From: an uncultured Thermomicrobiaceae bacterium
GTDB lineage: Bacteria; Chloroflexota; Chloroflexia; Thermomicrobiales; Thermomicrobiaceae
Assembly (NCBI GenBank): GCA_938082375.1
Contig: CALKCJ010000005.1
Location: 34,673 to 98,672, forward strand
Direction of reading: 5' to 3'
DNA length: 64,000 nt
Shown in pieces: positions 48,934-56,982 of this stretch. Within the stretch, counting starts at the first letter, position 1, and each line of letters starts with the position of its first letter. Both the position numbers and the translations under genes were made by a program. The notes under the pieces were generated by a model that did no database searches, was not told where the DNA came from, and saw only the letters and a list, made by a program, of their open reading frames with translations.

Positions 48934-48973
48934 GTACGTACAGTATGTACGGTGTACGTACAGTATGTACGGT
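48931..48973. repeat. Two tandem 20-bp repeats, each with a TGTACGTACA palindrome (likely operator)
   Basis: A 20-bp unit beginning GTACGTACAGTATG occurs twice without a gap, at 48934-48953 and 48954-48973. Each unit is part of the 10-bp palindrome TGTACGTACA (48933-48942 and 48953-48962). The two palindromes are exactly 20 bp apart, about two helical turns, so two dimers would bind the same face. They cover the predicted start site, as an operator for a repressor would. Confidence 0.9.
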
Positions 48974-48999
48974 CACCTTGAGCCGGGGAGGGCGCGTCG

Positions 49000-50289
49000 A
49001 TGGAGCGGCAAAGAGAGACCAACCGGAGCCTGGTGGCGCTATACGCGACCCGGCAGCGGCAGCGCCAGCGCGAGGGTCTTCTGGTGGTACCATTGCCGGC
49101 GCCGCGCGTACGTCGCTTTGGCCGGCGGCCGCGCAACAAGTTGCGGTTGAGGCAGCTTCCTCCGGCGGTGCTGCTCGGTGGGCTCTCGGCACTGCTGGTC
49201 GGGCCGACTGCAGCCGGCGCGGCGACGACCCACCTGATCCAGCCCGGCGAGACGCTGAGCGAGATCGCGGCCCGCTACCGGACGACCGTGCAGGCGCTCG
49301 CGCAGCTCAACGGAATTGCGAATCCCGACTTCATCCTTGCCGGTCACGAGTTGCTCCTCTCCGAAGCGTCGAGCTCGGCGGCTCGGCGTCACCGTGTGCA
49401 GCCCGGTGAGACGCTCACCGGCATCGCACGACAGTACGGCGTCACGGTGGACGCGATCGCTGCGGCCAATGGCCTGGCTGACCCCGACAGGCTGCTGGCG
49501 GGTAGCGAGCTGGTCATTCCGGCCGATGAACGCGCGCCCGCGCTGAGCGAGTCGGAGAGCCTCGTCCACGTGGTAGCGCCTGGTGAGACGCTGGGAGGTA
49601 TTGCCCGGCGCTACGGCGTGGACGTCGCCGTCCTGGTGCAGGTCAACGGCCTACCGGATCCTGACCGGATCTTCGCAGGGCAGATGCTCCGAGTGCCATC
49701 GAGTCGGCCAACCACGGCGCAGTCCGGCAAGGGTATGCTGCTGAGCGGCGTGCCAGCGCTGCAGCAGTCTCTCCCGTTGAGCTGCGAGTCGGCTGCCCTG
49801 AGCATGGTGACCGCCTACTATGGCCGCCAGGTCTCGGAGTGGGTCTTTATCGAGAATATGCCGTATCACCCCAACCCGCACCGGGGCTTTCGCGGCAACA
49901 TGAACGGCGCGTTCGGCGGTACCGACGACTACGGGGTCTACGCCGAGCCGCTGGTGCCGCTGCTCGAGCGCTACGGGTTCCAGGCGCAGGTGGTGTACGC
50001 CCAGGGCGATGCGGCTGTGCTGCGGTCGGAGATCGACCGGGGCCGTCCGGTCGTGGTCTGGATGACCAACATGGCCAGCGTGCAGCCGCGGCTGACGGCC
50101 GAGTACGAGGGTGAATCCTTCTCCCTCGTACCGCAGGAGCACGTCGTTGTGGTCTACGGCTACGACCAGGACTGGGTCTATGTCGCCGATCCTGGGGATG
50201 GCCGATACCGTGCCTTTGGCTGGGACGACTTCATGCGCTCCTGGGGTTACTTCGACGGCATGGCGCTTCTGGTCACCCCGGCGATATAG
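49000..50289 (+). CDS. Secreted protein with three LysM domains and a C39-like peptidase domain
   Basis: A 429-residue protein with a basic N-terminus and a hydrophobic segment (LPPAVLLGGLSALLVGPTAAGAA) acting as signal or anchor. Three LysM peptidoglycan-binding domains follow, each opening with xPGETLxxIAxxY at about residues 79, 133 and 189. The C-terminal 185 residues form a C39_2-type papain-like domain, with the nucleophile region LPLSCESAALSMVTAYYG and His in QEHVVVVYGYDQDWVYVADPG. It probably trims or crosslinks cell-wall peptides. It has its own strong promoter and a tandem palindromic operator, so it is probably tightly regulated. Confidence 0.88.
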   Translation: MERQRETNRSLVALYATRQRQRQREGLLVVPLPAPRVRRFGRRPRNKLRLRQLPPAVLLGGLSALLVGPTAAGAATTHLIQPGETLSEIAARYRTTVQALAQLNGIANPDFILAGHELLLSEASSSAARRHRVQPGETLTGIARQYGVTVDAIAAANGLADPDRLLAGSELVIPADERAPALSESESLVHVVAPGETLGGIARRYGVDVAVLVQVNGLPDPDRIFAGQMLRVPSSRPTTAQSGKGMLLSGVPALQQSLPLSCESAALSMVTAYYGRQVSEWVFIENMPYHPNPHRGFRGNMNGAFGGTDDYGVYAEPLVPLLERYGFQAQVVYAQGDAAVLRSEIDRGRPVVVWMTNMASVQPRLTAEYEGESFSLVPQEHVVVVYGYDQDWVYVADPGDGRYRAFGWDDFMRSWGYFDGMALLVTPAI

Positions 50290-50438
50290 ACGGCGCTGGC
50301 CACAGCAGGGAATCGGTGCCGGCCACCGCGGGCGGCCCTGCGAGTGTCATTTCGGGTAAGCGCCCTCGATGCCGGCACCGCCCCGGGCGGTACGCTGCGG
50401 CAACGGTACCAGCGAGACGCTCCACGGCCTGACCCGTG

Positions 50439-52100
50439 TTACCAGACGCGCACGCCGCGCACTGGTGAGAGCATGGACAGGATGGTGAACAAGGGTGGGA
50501 GCCAGGCGACAAGCGTCAACACGATCGCGACCGTGACCCACGGCCGCCAGCGGTCGAGCAGCACTGGCACCCGAGGCATCTCACCGGGAGCGTACTCGGC
50601 CAGGGGCACTTCCACCTGTGCTGGTCGGCGTGAGACGGTGAGCGTGAGCACGATGTTGAGCAGGTACAGAACCCCGCTGATGAACAGTACCGTGCCCCCG
50701 ACGGCCACGATCGGTGAGTTGAACCAGGCGTGCCAGGCGGGGAGGTCGTACTGGGCGGCAGCGATCTCTGTCCGGCGCGGCATGCCCATCAAGCCGAGCC
50801 GGTGCATTGCTTCCGAGAAGATCAGCTCCCCCACGAAGAAGGTCCAGGCCTGCGCCAGCGCCAGCCGGGGACTCCAGAGCGCCCGGCCACTCAAGAATGG
50901 GACGAGCCAGTAGGTGATACCGAAGAAGGTCAAGGTGACGGCCGCGCCGACGGTGAGATGAAAGTGCCCGACGATCCAGCGCGTGTTATGCACGACTAGG
51001 TTGACGTTGTAGGAGGCGTTGGCGAGTCCGCTGATACCACCGAAGATGAACAAGATCAGCGCCAGCGCTTGGGCAGTGAAGGCCGGCTCTCTCCAGGGAA
51101 GGCGCGGGATCCAGTCGAGCCAGCCGCGGGCGCCGCGCGCCCTCCCGGCGAACTCGAGGCTGGCCCCCACGTTGAACATGGTCAACAGACTGGCGAAGAA
51201 GACGAGGAACGTGAAGAAGGCGTGCACGAGCTTCATCCACTGCGACACACCCGGATCGGTGTACTGGTGGTGCAACCCGACCGGGAGCGACATGATCAGG
51301 AACACGATGAAGGCGATGCGAGCGACGTTCTCGCTGAACAGTCGGCCGCCGGCCAGGCGCGGCAGCATGCCGTACCAGGAGACGACGGCGGGCAGCAGCC
51401 AGAAGTAGACGATGGGGTGGCCGGTGAACCAGAAGAGCGAGCGGGCGAGGAGGGGGTCAACGGTCGAGACGATGCCGACCGACCAGGGCAGGAGCAGCAC
51501 GACAACCTCGATGGCGACGCCGACGCTGGCGATCGTCCACATCACGAAGGTCATCAGCGCGCCGAAGGCAGCGATCGGCGTCCGCTCCCCTGGATGCTCA
51601 GCGCGCCAGCGCTGGTAGGTCATCACGTAGTTGACCAGGATCAACCAGGTGCCGATCACGATCAGGGCCAGGCCGAGGTAGAAGGCTGGGTTTGCCCGCA
51701 TCGGCGCGTAGAAGGTATAGAGCACGGTCGCCTGGTTGAGGAGGATCGCCCCCACCGTTAGCACCCAGCCCACCAGCATTAACCAGAATGTCCACCAGGC
51801 CAGCCGCAGCGAGGCGAGCGGGCGGCGTAGCGCATAGACCATGGTGAAGCTAAGGAATCCGCAGATGAAGAAGGTCGTCCAGAGCAACGCGTTGCCGACG
51901 CCGTGTAGGGTGAGCCCCTGGTAGTACGAGCGAAAGATCGGAAACCGGCCCTGCAAGTCGACGTTCGCGGTATCGAAGGCCTGGTAAATCGCTGAGATGT
52001 TGGCGAGAGCGAGCGAGACGAGCGCGACGGCGAGGAAGGCCCCGGTCAGCCGGTGCACCGAGCTGAGCTCGGCAGCAGAGCGCGTCGGCTGGCTGCTCAT
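50439..52100 (-). CDS. cbaA: Cytochrome c oxidase subunit I, ba3 (B-type) family
   Basis: Heme-copper oxidase catalytic subunit (553 aa from ATG 52100, about 13 helices), reducing oxygen at a heme-CuB site. Heme ligands are in LTLHGVGNALLW and RWIVGHFHLTVGAA. CuB ligands are in FWFTGHPIVYFWLLPAVVSWYGMLPR, where His and Tyr give the cross-linked pair, and in LPVGLHHQYTDPG. The GHPIVYFWLLP form and short C-terminus are typical of Thermus ba3-type (B family) oxidases, which have high oxygen affinity. It lies downstream of subunit II and the tiny subunit IIa, with overlapping ATGA. Confidence 0.93.
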   Translation of the reverse strand: MSSQPTRSAAELSSVHRLTGAFLAVALVSLALANISAIYQAFDTANVDLQGRFPIFRSYYQGLTLHGVGNALLWTTFFICGFLSFTMVYALRRPLASLRLAWWTFWLMLVGWVLTVGAILLNQATVLYTFYAPMRANPAFYLGLALIVIGTWLILVNYVMTYQRWRAEHPGERTPIAAFGALMTFVMWTIASVGVAIEVVVLLLPWSVGIVSTVDPLLARSLFWFTGHPIVYFWLLPAVVSWYGMLPRLAGGRLFSENVARIAFIVFLIMSLPVGLHHQYTDPGVSQWMKLVHAFFTFLVFFASLLTMFNVGASLEFAGRARGARGWLDWIPRLPWREPAFTAQALALILFIFGGISGLANASYNVNLVVHNTRWIVGHFHLTVGAAVTLTFFGITYWLVPFLSGRALWSPRLALAQAWTFFVGELIFSEAMHRLGLMGMPRRTEIAAAQYDLPAWHAWFNSPIVAVGGTVLFISGVLYLLNIVLTLTVSRRPAQVEVPLAEYAPGEMPRVPVLLDRWRPWVTVAIVLTLVAWLPPLFTILSMLSPVRGVRVW

Positions 52101-52600
52101 GGCGTCCCCTCCACGATGATGCGACCCCACATCAGGTGGTGCCCAACACCACAGTACTCATGGCACATGAACTGATAGGTTCCCGGTTTAGAGAAGGTGA
52201 CCGTGCTCCGGGTAACCCGGCCGGGGATGAGCATGAGGTTGACGTTGGTACCGGGGATCTCGAAGCCATGAATCACATCCCGGCTCGTCCCGACAATCTC
52301 AACCTCTGCACCGGCGGGGAGCTGCACTTCTTTCGGCTCGAACTGCCAGGCGCTCGCGATCACCACGAGCTGGTAGCGGTTCGGGCCGATCTGGGTCAGG
52401 CCAGGAGTGGCGAACGGCGGTGTCTCGCTCAGGCGAGCCGGATCGACCGTGGTGCCGACGCCGGGCAGGTGGATACCCATCCCGAACGCCGCGATGATGA
52501 CGGCGACCAGCATGGCCGTCGGAATCGCGATGCTGGGGAGTATCCACGCTAGCTCGAAGATATATGGCTCGTGGGCCTCTTGCGGCTGTTGCGCCGTCAT
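52097..52600 (-). CDS. cbaB: Cytochrome c oxidase subunit II, ba3 type
   Basis: The CuA-bearing subunit (167 aa), accepting electrons from cytochrome c. One N-terminal helix (LAWILPSIAIPTAMLVAVIIAAFGMGI) precedes the periplasmic cupredoxin domain with VIASAWQFEPKEVQLPAGAEV. The CuA motif is DVIHGFEIPGTNVN (first His) and FMCHEYCGVGHHLMWG (Cys, Cys, His, Met). ATG 52600 has GGAGG at 52610-52606; the GTG at 52603 is the codon before it. It is preceded by subunit IIa and followed by subunit I with ATGA overlap, the usual cba arrangement. Confidence 0.93.
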   Translation of the reverse strand: MTAQQPQEAHEPYIFELAWILPSIAIPTAMLVAVIIAAFGMGIHLPGVGTTVDPARLSETPPFATPGLTQIGPNRYQLVVIASAWQFEPKEVQLPAGAEVEIVGTSRDVIHGFEIPGTNVNLMLIPGRVTRSTVTFSKPGTYQFMCHEYCGVGHHLMWGRIIVEGTP

Positions 52601-52603
52601 CAC

Positions 52604-52723
52604 TCACCTCCGCGTCCACAGCTCGGCGTACAGGGTGAGCCAGGCGCCGACCAGCACAATGAAGAACAAAAGCATCAGCAGAAGCGCACCTTTGGGAGCC
52701 TCTCCAGGAGGCGTCGCGTTCAT
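52604..52723 (-). CDS. cbaD: Cytochrome c oxidase subunit IIa (39 aa), ba3 type
   Basis: A very short protein: MNATPPGEAPKGALLLMLLF followed by a hydrophobic stretch (FIVLVGAWLTLYAEL) and WTRR. It has a single transmembrane helix, matching subunit IIa of Thermus-type ba3 oxidase, which stands in for the second helix missing from subunit II. ATG 52723 has GGAGGAGG about 8 bases upstream. The stop lies within the ribosome-binding site of subunit II. The order IIa-II-I supports the call. It is too short for many gene finders. Confidence 0.85.
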   Translation of the reverse strand: MNATPPGEAPKGALLLMLLFFIVLVGAWLTLYAELWTRR

Positions 52724-52951
52724 CCCCCTGCCTCCTCCGAATAACCCGTGTGGTCTAGGGACATGGTAGGCGCGAATGTACACGGTGTCAAGCAGGTCTC
52801 GTGAATGTTGCGTGCACGTTCGCTGAACGTGGGTCGCCGGTATGAGCCGGCCACGCTGTCTGCGTGAAACCGGAATTGATTGTCGCACGAGCGCGAGCAC
52901 GTTAAGGTACTGTGTACGAGCGGCGGGAAGAGTGCTTCCAGAGGGGGTGGC

Positions 52952-54418
52952 ATGCAGTCGACCGGCACAGGGCCGCTGCGAACTGATCGCCGGCCTGAAT
53001 GGCGGTCGATCCTGGTTTTTCTCGTGGTCAGCCTGGCTCTCTTGATGTCGAGTAGCGGGATGACGGCGGTCGCGCTGGCGTTTCCGGCGATGACCGAGGG
53101 GTTAAACGCCAGCGTCGTCTGGGTCGGTTGGGTGCTGACCGGCTACCAGCTCATGCAGACGATCATGATGCCCCTTGCCGGCAAGCTGAGTGACGAGCTC
53201 GGGCGTAAACAGCTTTTCCTGGCTTGTGTGGTGCTCTTTAGCGTTAGCTCGCTGCTCTGCGGTCTAGCACCGAACGTCTACCTGTTGATCCTCTTCCGTA
53301 TCTTCCAGGCGGTCGGCGGTGGCGCGTTCATGCCGTCAGCGGCAGGGATCGTCAGCGATGTCTTCGATGAGCGCCGGCGCCCGACGGCGATCGGCCTGTT
53401 CACGAGCGTGTTCCCAATCGGCGGGCTGGTGGGGTCGGTGGCCGGTGGGTGGTTAGTCGAGCAGTTCGGCTGGCGTTCTGTCTTTTTCGTCAACGTGCCG
53501 ATCGGGCTCGTTTTGCTGCTGGGAGGACTCGCGTTGATTCCGGGTGGCGCGCGGCGGGGGCGAGAGCGACGGGTCGACCTCACCGGTGCCGGCCTCTTCG
53601 CGCTCGGTCTGCTCGGCATACTGAGTGGCATGACTGCGCTGGGTGACCGCCAAGCGTTCACCTGGCACGTGCTGCTGTGGTGGCTGCTCGGTTTTGTCGC
53701 GCTAGTCGCGTTCGTCTTTCAAGCGAGCCATGTCGCTGACCCGATGATCGATCTGCGCCTGCTGCGTGGGCGTGCCTTCGCGGCGGTGAACCTGTACAAC
53801 TTCCTCCACGGCGCGCTGGTCTTCGGCTTTTTCACCTTCGTGCCGCTGTACGCCATCGATGCCTATGGTCTTGGCGAGACGGCGGTCGGCTTCCTCCTTA
53901 CCCCGCGGGCGCTCGCCATGGCGCTGTGCTCGACGCTGAGTTCCTTCTTCTTAATCAGGCTCGGGTATCGCCTCCCGATGATCGCTGGTGTCCTGCTGGT
54001 GAGCGCGAGCCTGTTCCTGACCGCTCAAGGCTGGCACCAGGTGTCCGTCCTGGGGTATCCGGTGAGCGACGCGGTATTGCTCGCGGTGCTCGTGGCGATC
54101 TCGGGCGTCGGTACCGGCGTTAGCGCGCCGGCCTCCAACAACGCGGCATTGGAGTTGATGCCGGAAGCGGTGGCGCGCATCGTCGGGATGCGCGGGATGT
54201 TTCGCTCGACCGGTGGCGTGGTCGGCACAGCGCTGGTCGTCCTGCTGCTGGCCTATTTTCGGCGCCCGGGTGAAGGGCTCGCGGTGATCTTCCAGGTCAG
54301 CTCACTGCTCCTTTTGCTGATGATCCCGCTGGTCTTCCTGATTCCCGATACCGCCCGCCTGCGCCGTCAGGCACGCCGGCAGCCAGCGAGCCCGGCCCGC
54401 GGCAGCGCGGCGGACTAG
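52952..54418 (+). CDS. DHA2 family MFS exporter (EmrB/QacA type)
   Basis: A 488-residue, 14-helix drug/proton antiporter. Motif C-like and A-like elements are present: VLTGYQLMQTIMMPLAGKLSDELGRKQLFL, LLILFRIFQAVGGGAFMPSAAGIVSD and GLFTSVFPIGGLVGSVAGGWLVEQFGWRSVFFVNVPIGL, the DHA2 signature. The second half is complete, with NAALELMPEAVARIVGMRGMFRSTGGVVG. ATG 52952 follows GAGGGGG by 6 bases. Substrate unknown. It is divergent from the oxidase operon and has no adjacent regulator. Confidence 0.9.
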   Translation: MQSTGTGPLRTDRRPEWRSILVFLVVSLALLMSSSGMTAVALAFPAMTEGLNASVVWVGWVLTGYQLMQTIMMPLAGKLSDELGRKQLFLACVVLFSVSSLLCGLAPNVYLLILFRIFQAVGGGAFMPSAAGIVSDVFDERRRPTAIGLFTSVFPIGGLVGSVAGGWLVEQFGWRSVFFVNVPIGLVLLLGGLALIPGGARRGRERRVDLTGAGLFALGLLGILSGMTALGDRQAFTWHVLLWWLLGFVALVAFVFQASHVADPMIDLRLLRGRAFAAVNLYNFLHGALVFGFFTFVPLYAIDAYGLGETAVGFLLTPRALAMALCSTLSSFFLIRLGYRLPMIAGVLLVSASLFLTAQGWHQVSVLGYPVSDAVLLAVLVAISGVGTGVSAPASNNAALELMPEAVARIVGMRGMFRSTGGVVGTALVVLLLAYFRRPGEGLAVIFQVSSLLLLLMIPLVFLIPDTARLRRQARRQPASPARGSAAD

Positions 54419-54456
54419 CTGCCCGCCGCGTCCGCGTGCCCGGCTAGTGCTCGGCT

Positions 54457-54492
54457 CTCCCGCATGGGAGTGCCGCGCAGGCTTGCGCGGCA
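54457..54492. terminator. Two adjacent hairpins after the exporter gene (terminator-like, no U-tract)
   Basis: CTCCC-GCAT-GGGAG (54457-54470) is immediately followed by the perfect 9-bp stem TGCCGCGCA-GGCT-TGCGCGGCA (54471-54492). They lie between the convergent exporter and CopD-like genes and could stop transcription from both sides, but lack a T-run. Confidence 0.4.
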
Positions 54493-54624
54493 GACCAGAC
54501 GTACCCGGCCCGGATACCCGGCTCGCTCTCAATAGGGACGTCGAGGCCCATCGCTCTCCCTTCGTCGCGGCGCGTGGTTTGTCGGGGGTCACTCATGCCT
54601 TCGCTGACCTGTCATCCCGTACCT

Positions 54625-55128
54625 TTAAAGTACCAGCCGTGCCGCAAGGTAGACGATCGCCAGGTTCAGAAGCAGGTTGGTGACGGAAACGATCGCCGAC
54701 AGCCGCGCGAGGCGGCGACGGTACGCCTCGGCCTGCGGGTCGTTACCGGCCGCCTGAGCCGCCAGACGGGCCATACGGGGGCCGAGAACTTGGCCGTGGA
54801 GAAACGTCAGCGCGATGACCACGGCCACGAGGCACAGCTTGGCGAACAAGACCTGCCCATAGGTCGACTGTGCGACAGGCAGCGACTCCCAGGCGACGCC
54901 TCGCCGCTCCCCGTTGAGGAAGCCGGTCACGATGAGCAGCGCCAGCGCGAGCCAGCCCACCACCGCAAAGCGACGTCCGAGCTGGGTTACGAGGAGCGTC
55001 CGCTGGGGCGACGGGAGCGCCCCTCGAAGTACCGGTAGCACGACGAGCACCAGGAAGATCTGGCCGCCGATCCAGGTTATCGCGGCAAGCAGGTGAACCC
55101 AGCGGATCGCTGCCCACACCCAGTCCAT
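54625..55128 (-). CDS. CopD-domain / DUF2269-like membrane protein
   Basis: A 167-residue protein with four membrane helices: VHLLAAITWIGGQIFLVLVVLPVL, the WLALALLIVTGFLNG segment, VLFAKLCLVAVVIALTFLHGQVL and SVTNLLLNLAIVYLAARL. The pattern RWVHLLAAITWIGGQ with a paired His in TFLHGQVLGPRMARL resembles CopD copper-resistance and HemJ-like membrane proteins. No metal-transport partner is next to it. The function, whether copper import, heme-related or respiratory, cannot be fixed from sequence. Confidence 0.75.
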   Translation of the reverse strand: MDWVWAAIRWVHLLAAITWIGGQIFLVLVVLPVLRGALPSPQRTLLVTQLGRRFAVVGWLALALLIVTGFLNGERRGVAWESLPVAQSTYGQVLFAKLCLVAVVIALTFLHGQVLGPRMARLAAQAAGNDPQAEAYRRRLARLSAIVSVTNLLLNLAIVYLAARLVL

Positions 55129-55269
55129 ACGGTTCGCTCTACCCCACTCGATTCACGCCGCGCCCCTACCATCAGTGGATCGTAGCGGCTTGGCAGCGGC
55201 GACGACCTCATCAAATGGTCTCCGCGAGTGTAGAGTAAAGAAGAGCACAGGGTAAGCAACGAGGGAACC

Positions 55270-55300
55270 GAGTGTGAACACTCTCACGATTTGGTACGAT
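55270..55300 (+). promoter_or_regulatory. Possible regulated promoter of the pnt operon
   Basis: A perfect inverted repeat GAGTGT-GA-ACACTC (55270-55283) lies just upstream of a -10-like TACGAT (55295-55300). The -35 is poor, as expected where an activator or operator site overlaps it. Confidence 0.35.
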
Positions 55301-55383
55301 ACACCGCTGAAAGGTGTGCCGGCGGAACCCGCGGATGCGGATCAGATGCCGCGCCACGGTCAGGCGGATAGCAGGGTCGCGGC

Positions 55384-55418
55384 CGGCCGGGCGCTCGGGT
55401 GAACGAGCTACCCGGCCG
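55384..55418 (+). promoter_or_regulatory. Long hairpin in the pntAA leader
   Basis: CGGCCGGG pairs with CCCGGCCG around an inner stem GCTCG-GGTGAA-CGAGC, 13 bp in total, ending 17 bases before the ribosome-binding site GGAGGAG. With no T-run it is not a standard terminator; it may stabilise or gate translation of the transcript. Confidence 0.4.
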
Positions 55419-55450
55419 AAGTGTGGGCAAAAGGCGGAGGAGCGGCCATC

Positions 55451-56617
55451 GTGCAGTCAGCGAGTTCAGCCTCGACGCCGTTACTGACGATCGGAGTGCC
55501 CCGCGAGACGATACCGGGCGAGCGGCGCGTCGCGCTGACGCCCGAGGCCGTCCGTAAGCTGGTGGGGCGCGGGTTCGCGGTGCTAGTCGAGCGGGAGGCC
55601 GGGCTGGCCGCCGGCTTCACCGACGAGGAATACGAAGCGGCGGGCGCGCAACTCGTCTCGGACGCCGTCGCCGTCTACAGTCGGGCCTCGCTCGTCGTGA
55701 AAGTCCAGCGCCCCACCCAGCACGAGGTCGACCTGTTCCAGCCCGGTACAGCGCTCATCGCCTTCCTCCAGCCGCTGGTTCGCCCGGAGTTGATCGCTGC
55801 GTTAGCGGAACGCCAGGTCACGGCGATCAGTATGGACACCATCCCACGCATCACGCGGGCGCAACCGATGGACGCGCTCTCCTCGATGAGCACGGTCGCC
55901 GGGTACAAAGCGGTGTTGCTGGCGGCCAACGAGCTGCCCAAGTTCTTCCCGCTGATGATGACGGCTGCCGGCACGATCCGGCCAGCGAAGGTGCTGATCC
56001 TCGGCGCTGGCGTGGCCGGGCTACAGGCGATCGCGACGGCGCGCCGGCTCGGTGCCATCGTCGAAGCGTTCGACACGCGCCCGGTGGTGAAGGAGCAAGT
56101 GGAAAGCCTTGGCGCCAAGTTCCTGGAGATCGAGATCAGGACGGAGGAAGTTGGCGGTTACGCCACCGAGCTGGCCGAAGAGCACCTGCGGCTGGAGCAG
56201 GAGTTGATCCATAACCACTGTGTCGAGGCGGACGTCGTGATCACGACCGCGCTAGTACCCGGTCGTCGAGCGCCGCTGCTGATCCGCGAAGAGACCGTGC
56301 GGGCGATGCGACCGCGATCCGTTATCGTCGACCTGGCAGCCGAGATGGGTGGCAACTGCGAGTTGACGCAGCCAGGGGAAACGGTCGTCCGCAACGGCGT
56401 GACGATCATGGGGCCGCTGAACTTGCCGAGCGAGATGGCATACACGGCCAGCCAGATGTATGCCCGCAACGTGACCGCGCTGATCGAGCACCTGGCGCCA
56501 CGGGGAGAGCTGGTCTTCGACTTCGAGGACGAGATCACGCGCGGTGTGGTGCTGGCGAGAGGCGGCGAGATCCTGCACGAGCCGACGCTGGCCCGATTGA
56601 AGGAGGAGGTGCGGTGA
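55451..56617 (+). CDS. pntAA: NAD(P) transhydrogenase subunit alpha part 1
   Basis: The NAD(H)-binding domain I subunit of proton-translocating transhydrogenase (388 aa). It is of the AlaDh/PNT fold: IGVPRETIPGERRVALTPEAVRKLVGRGF, QPMDALSSMSTVAGYKAVLLAANELPKFFPLMMTAAGTIRPAKVLILGAGVAGLQAIATARRLGA (NAD loop GAGVAG), then FDTRPVVKEQVESLGAKFLE and PGRRAPLLIREETVRAMRP. GTG 55451 has GGAGGAG 8 bases upstream. It overlaps pntAB by an ATGA-like junction. The three-gene form with a split alpha subunit is common in this kind of bacterium. Confidence 0.95.
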   Translation: MQSASSASTPLLTIGVPRETIPGERRVALTPEAVRKLVGRGFAVLVEREAGLAAGFTDEEYEAAGAQLVSDAVAVYSRASLVVKVQRPTQHEVDLFQPGTALIAFLQPLVRPELIAALAERQVTAISMDTIPRITRAQPMDALSSMSTVAGYKAVLLAANELPKFFPLMMTAAGTIRPAKVLILGAGVAGLQAIATARRLGAIVEAFDTRPVVKEQVESLGAKFLEIEIRTEEVGGYATELAEEHLRLEQELIHNHCVEADVVITTALVPGRRAPLLIREETVRAMRPRSVIVDLAAEMGGNCELTQPGETVVRNGVTIMGPLNLPSEMAYTASQMYARNVTALIEHLAPRGELVFDFEDEITRGVVLARGGEILHEPTLARLKEEVR

Positions 56618-56982
56618 ACCAGGAATTGCTGCTCGGCCTCTACGTGCTCATTCTCACAATCTTTCTGGGGTTCGAGGTGATCTCGCGGGTTCCCTCGTTG
56701 CTGCACACCCCGCTGATGTCGGGCACCAACGCCATCCACGGCATCGTGCTCTTGGGCGGCGTCCTGGTGGCCGGGAGCGCCGACCGCCCGCTTCTCTACC
56801 TGCTGGGGTTCCTCGGCTGCGCGCTCGGGGCGGGCAACCTGTTCGGCGGGCTCGTGGTGACCGACCGCATGCTCGAGATGTTCAAGCCGCGGGCGGCGGA
56901 GAAGCCGGCGGAGGCGCGGCCGGTACCGGCCGGCGCGGCTGTGCAGGCGGTGCAGGAGAAGGAGCCGGTGAGGAAGCCGTGA
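56614..56982 (+). CDS. pntAB: NAD(P) transhydrogenase subunit alpha part 2
   Basis: The small membrane subunit (122 aa) with three to four helices (LLLGLYVLILTIFLGFEVISR, GTNAIHGIVLLGGVLVAGSA, PLLYLLGFLGCALGAGNLFGGLVVTDRML). HGIVLLGG and NLFGGLVVTDRM are typical of PntAB. A polar, Pro/Ala/Glu-rich tail of about 30 residues is longer than usual and probably flexible. It starts GTG 56614, overlapping pntAA, and overlaps pntB by 4 bases, so all three subunits are translated together. Confidence 0.93.
   Translation: MNQELLLGLYVLILTIFLGFEVISRVPSLLHTPLMSGTNAIHGIVLLGGVLVAGSADRPLLYLLGFLGCALGAGNLFGGLVVTDRMLEMFKPRAAEKPAEARPVPAGAAVQAVQEKEPVRKP

Noticed and set aside
55384..55418. pnt leader hairpin as a rho-independent terminator
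   Set aside because: No T-run follows; the hairpin lies directly before the ribosome-binding site, so it is listed as a leader element instead.
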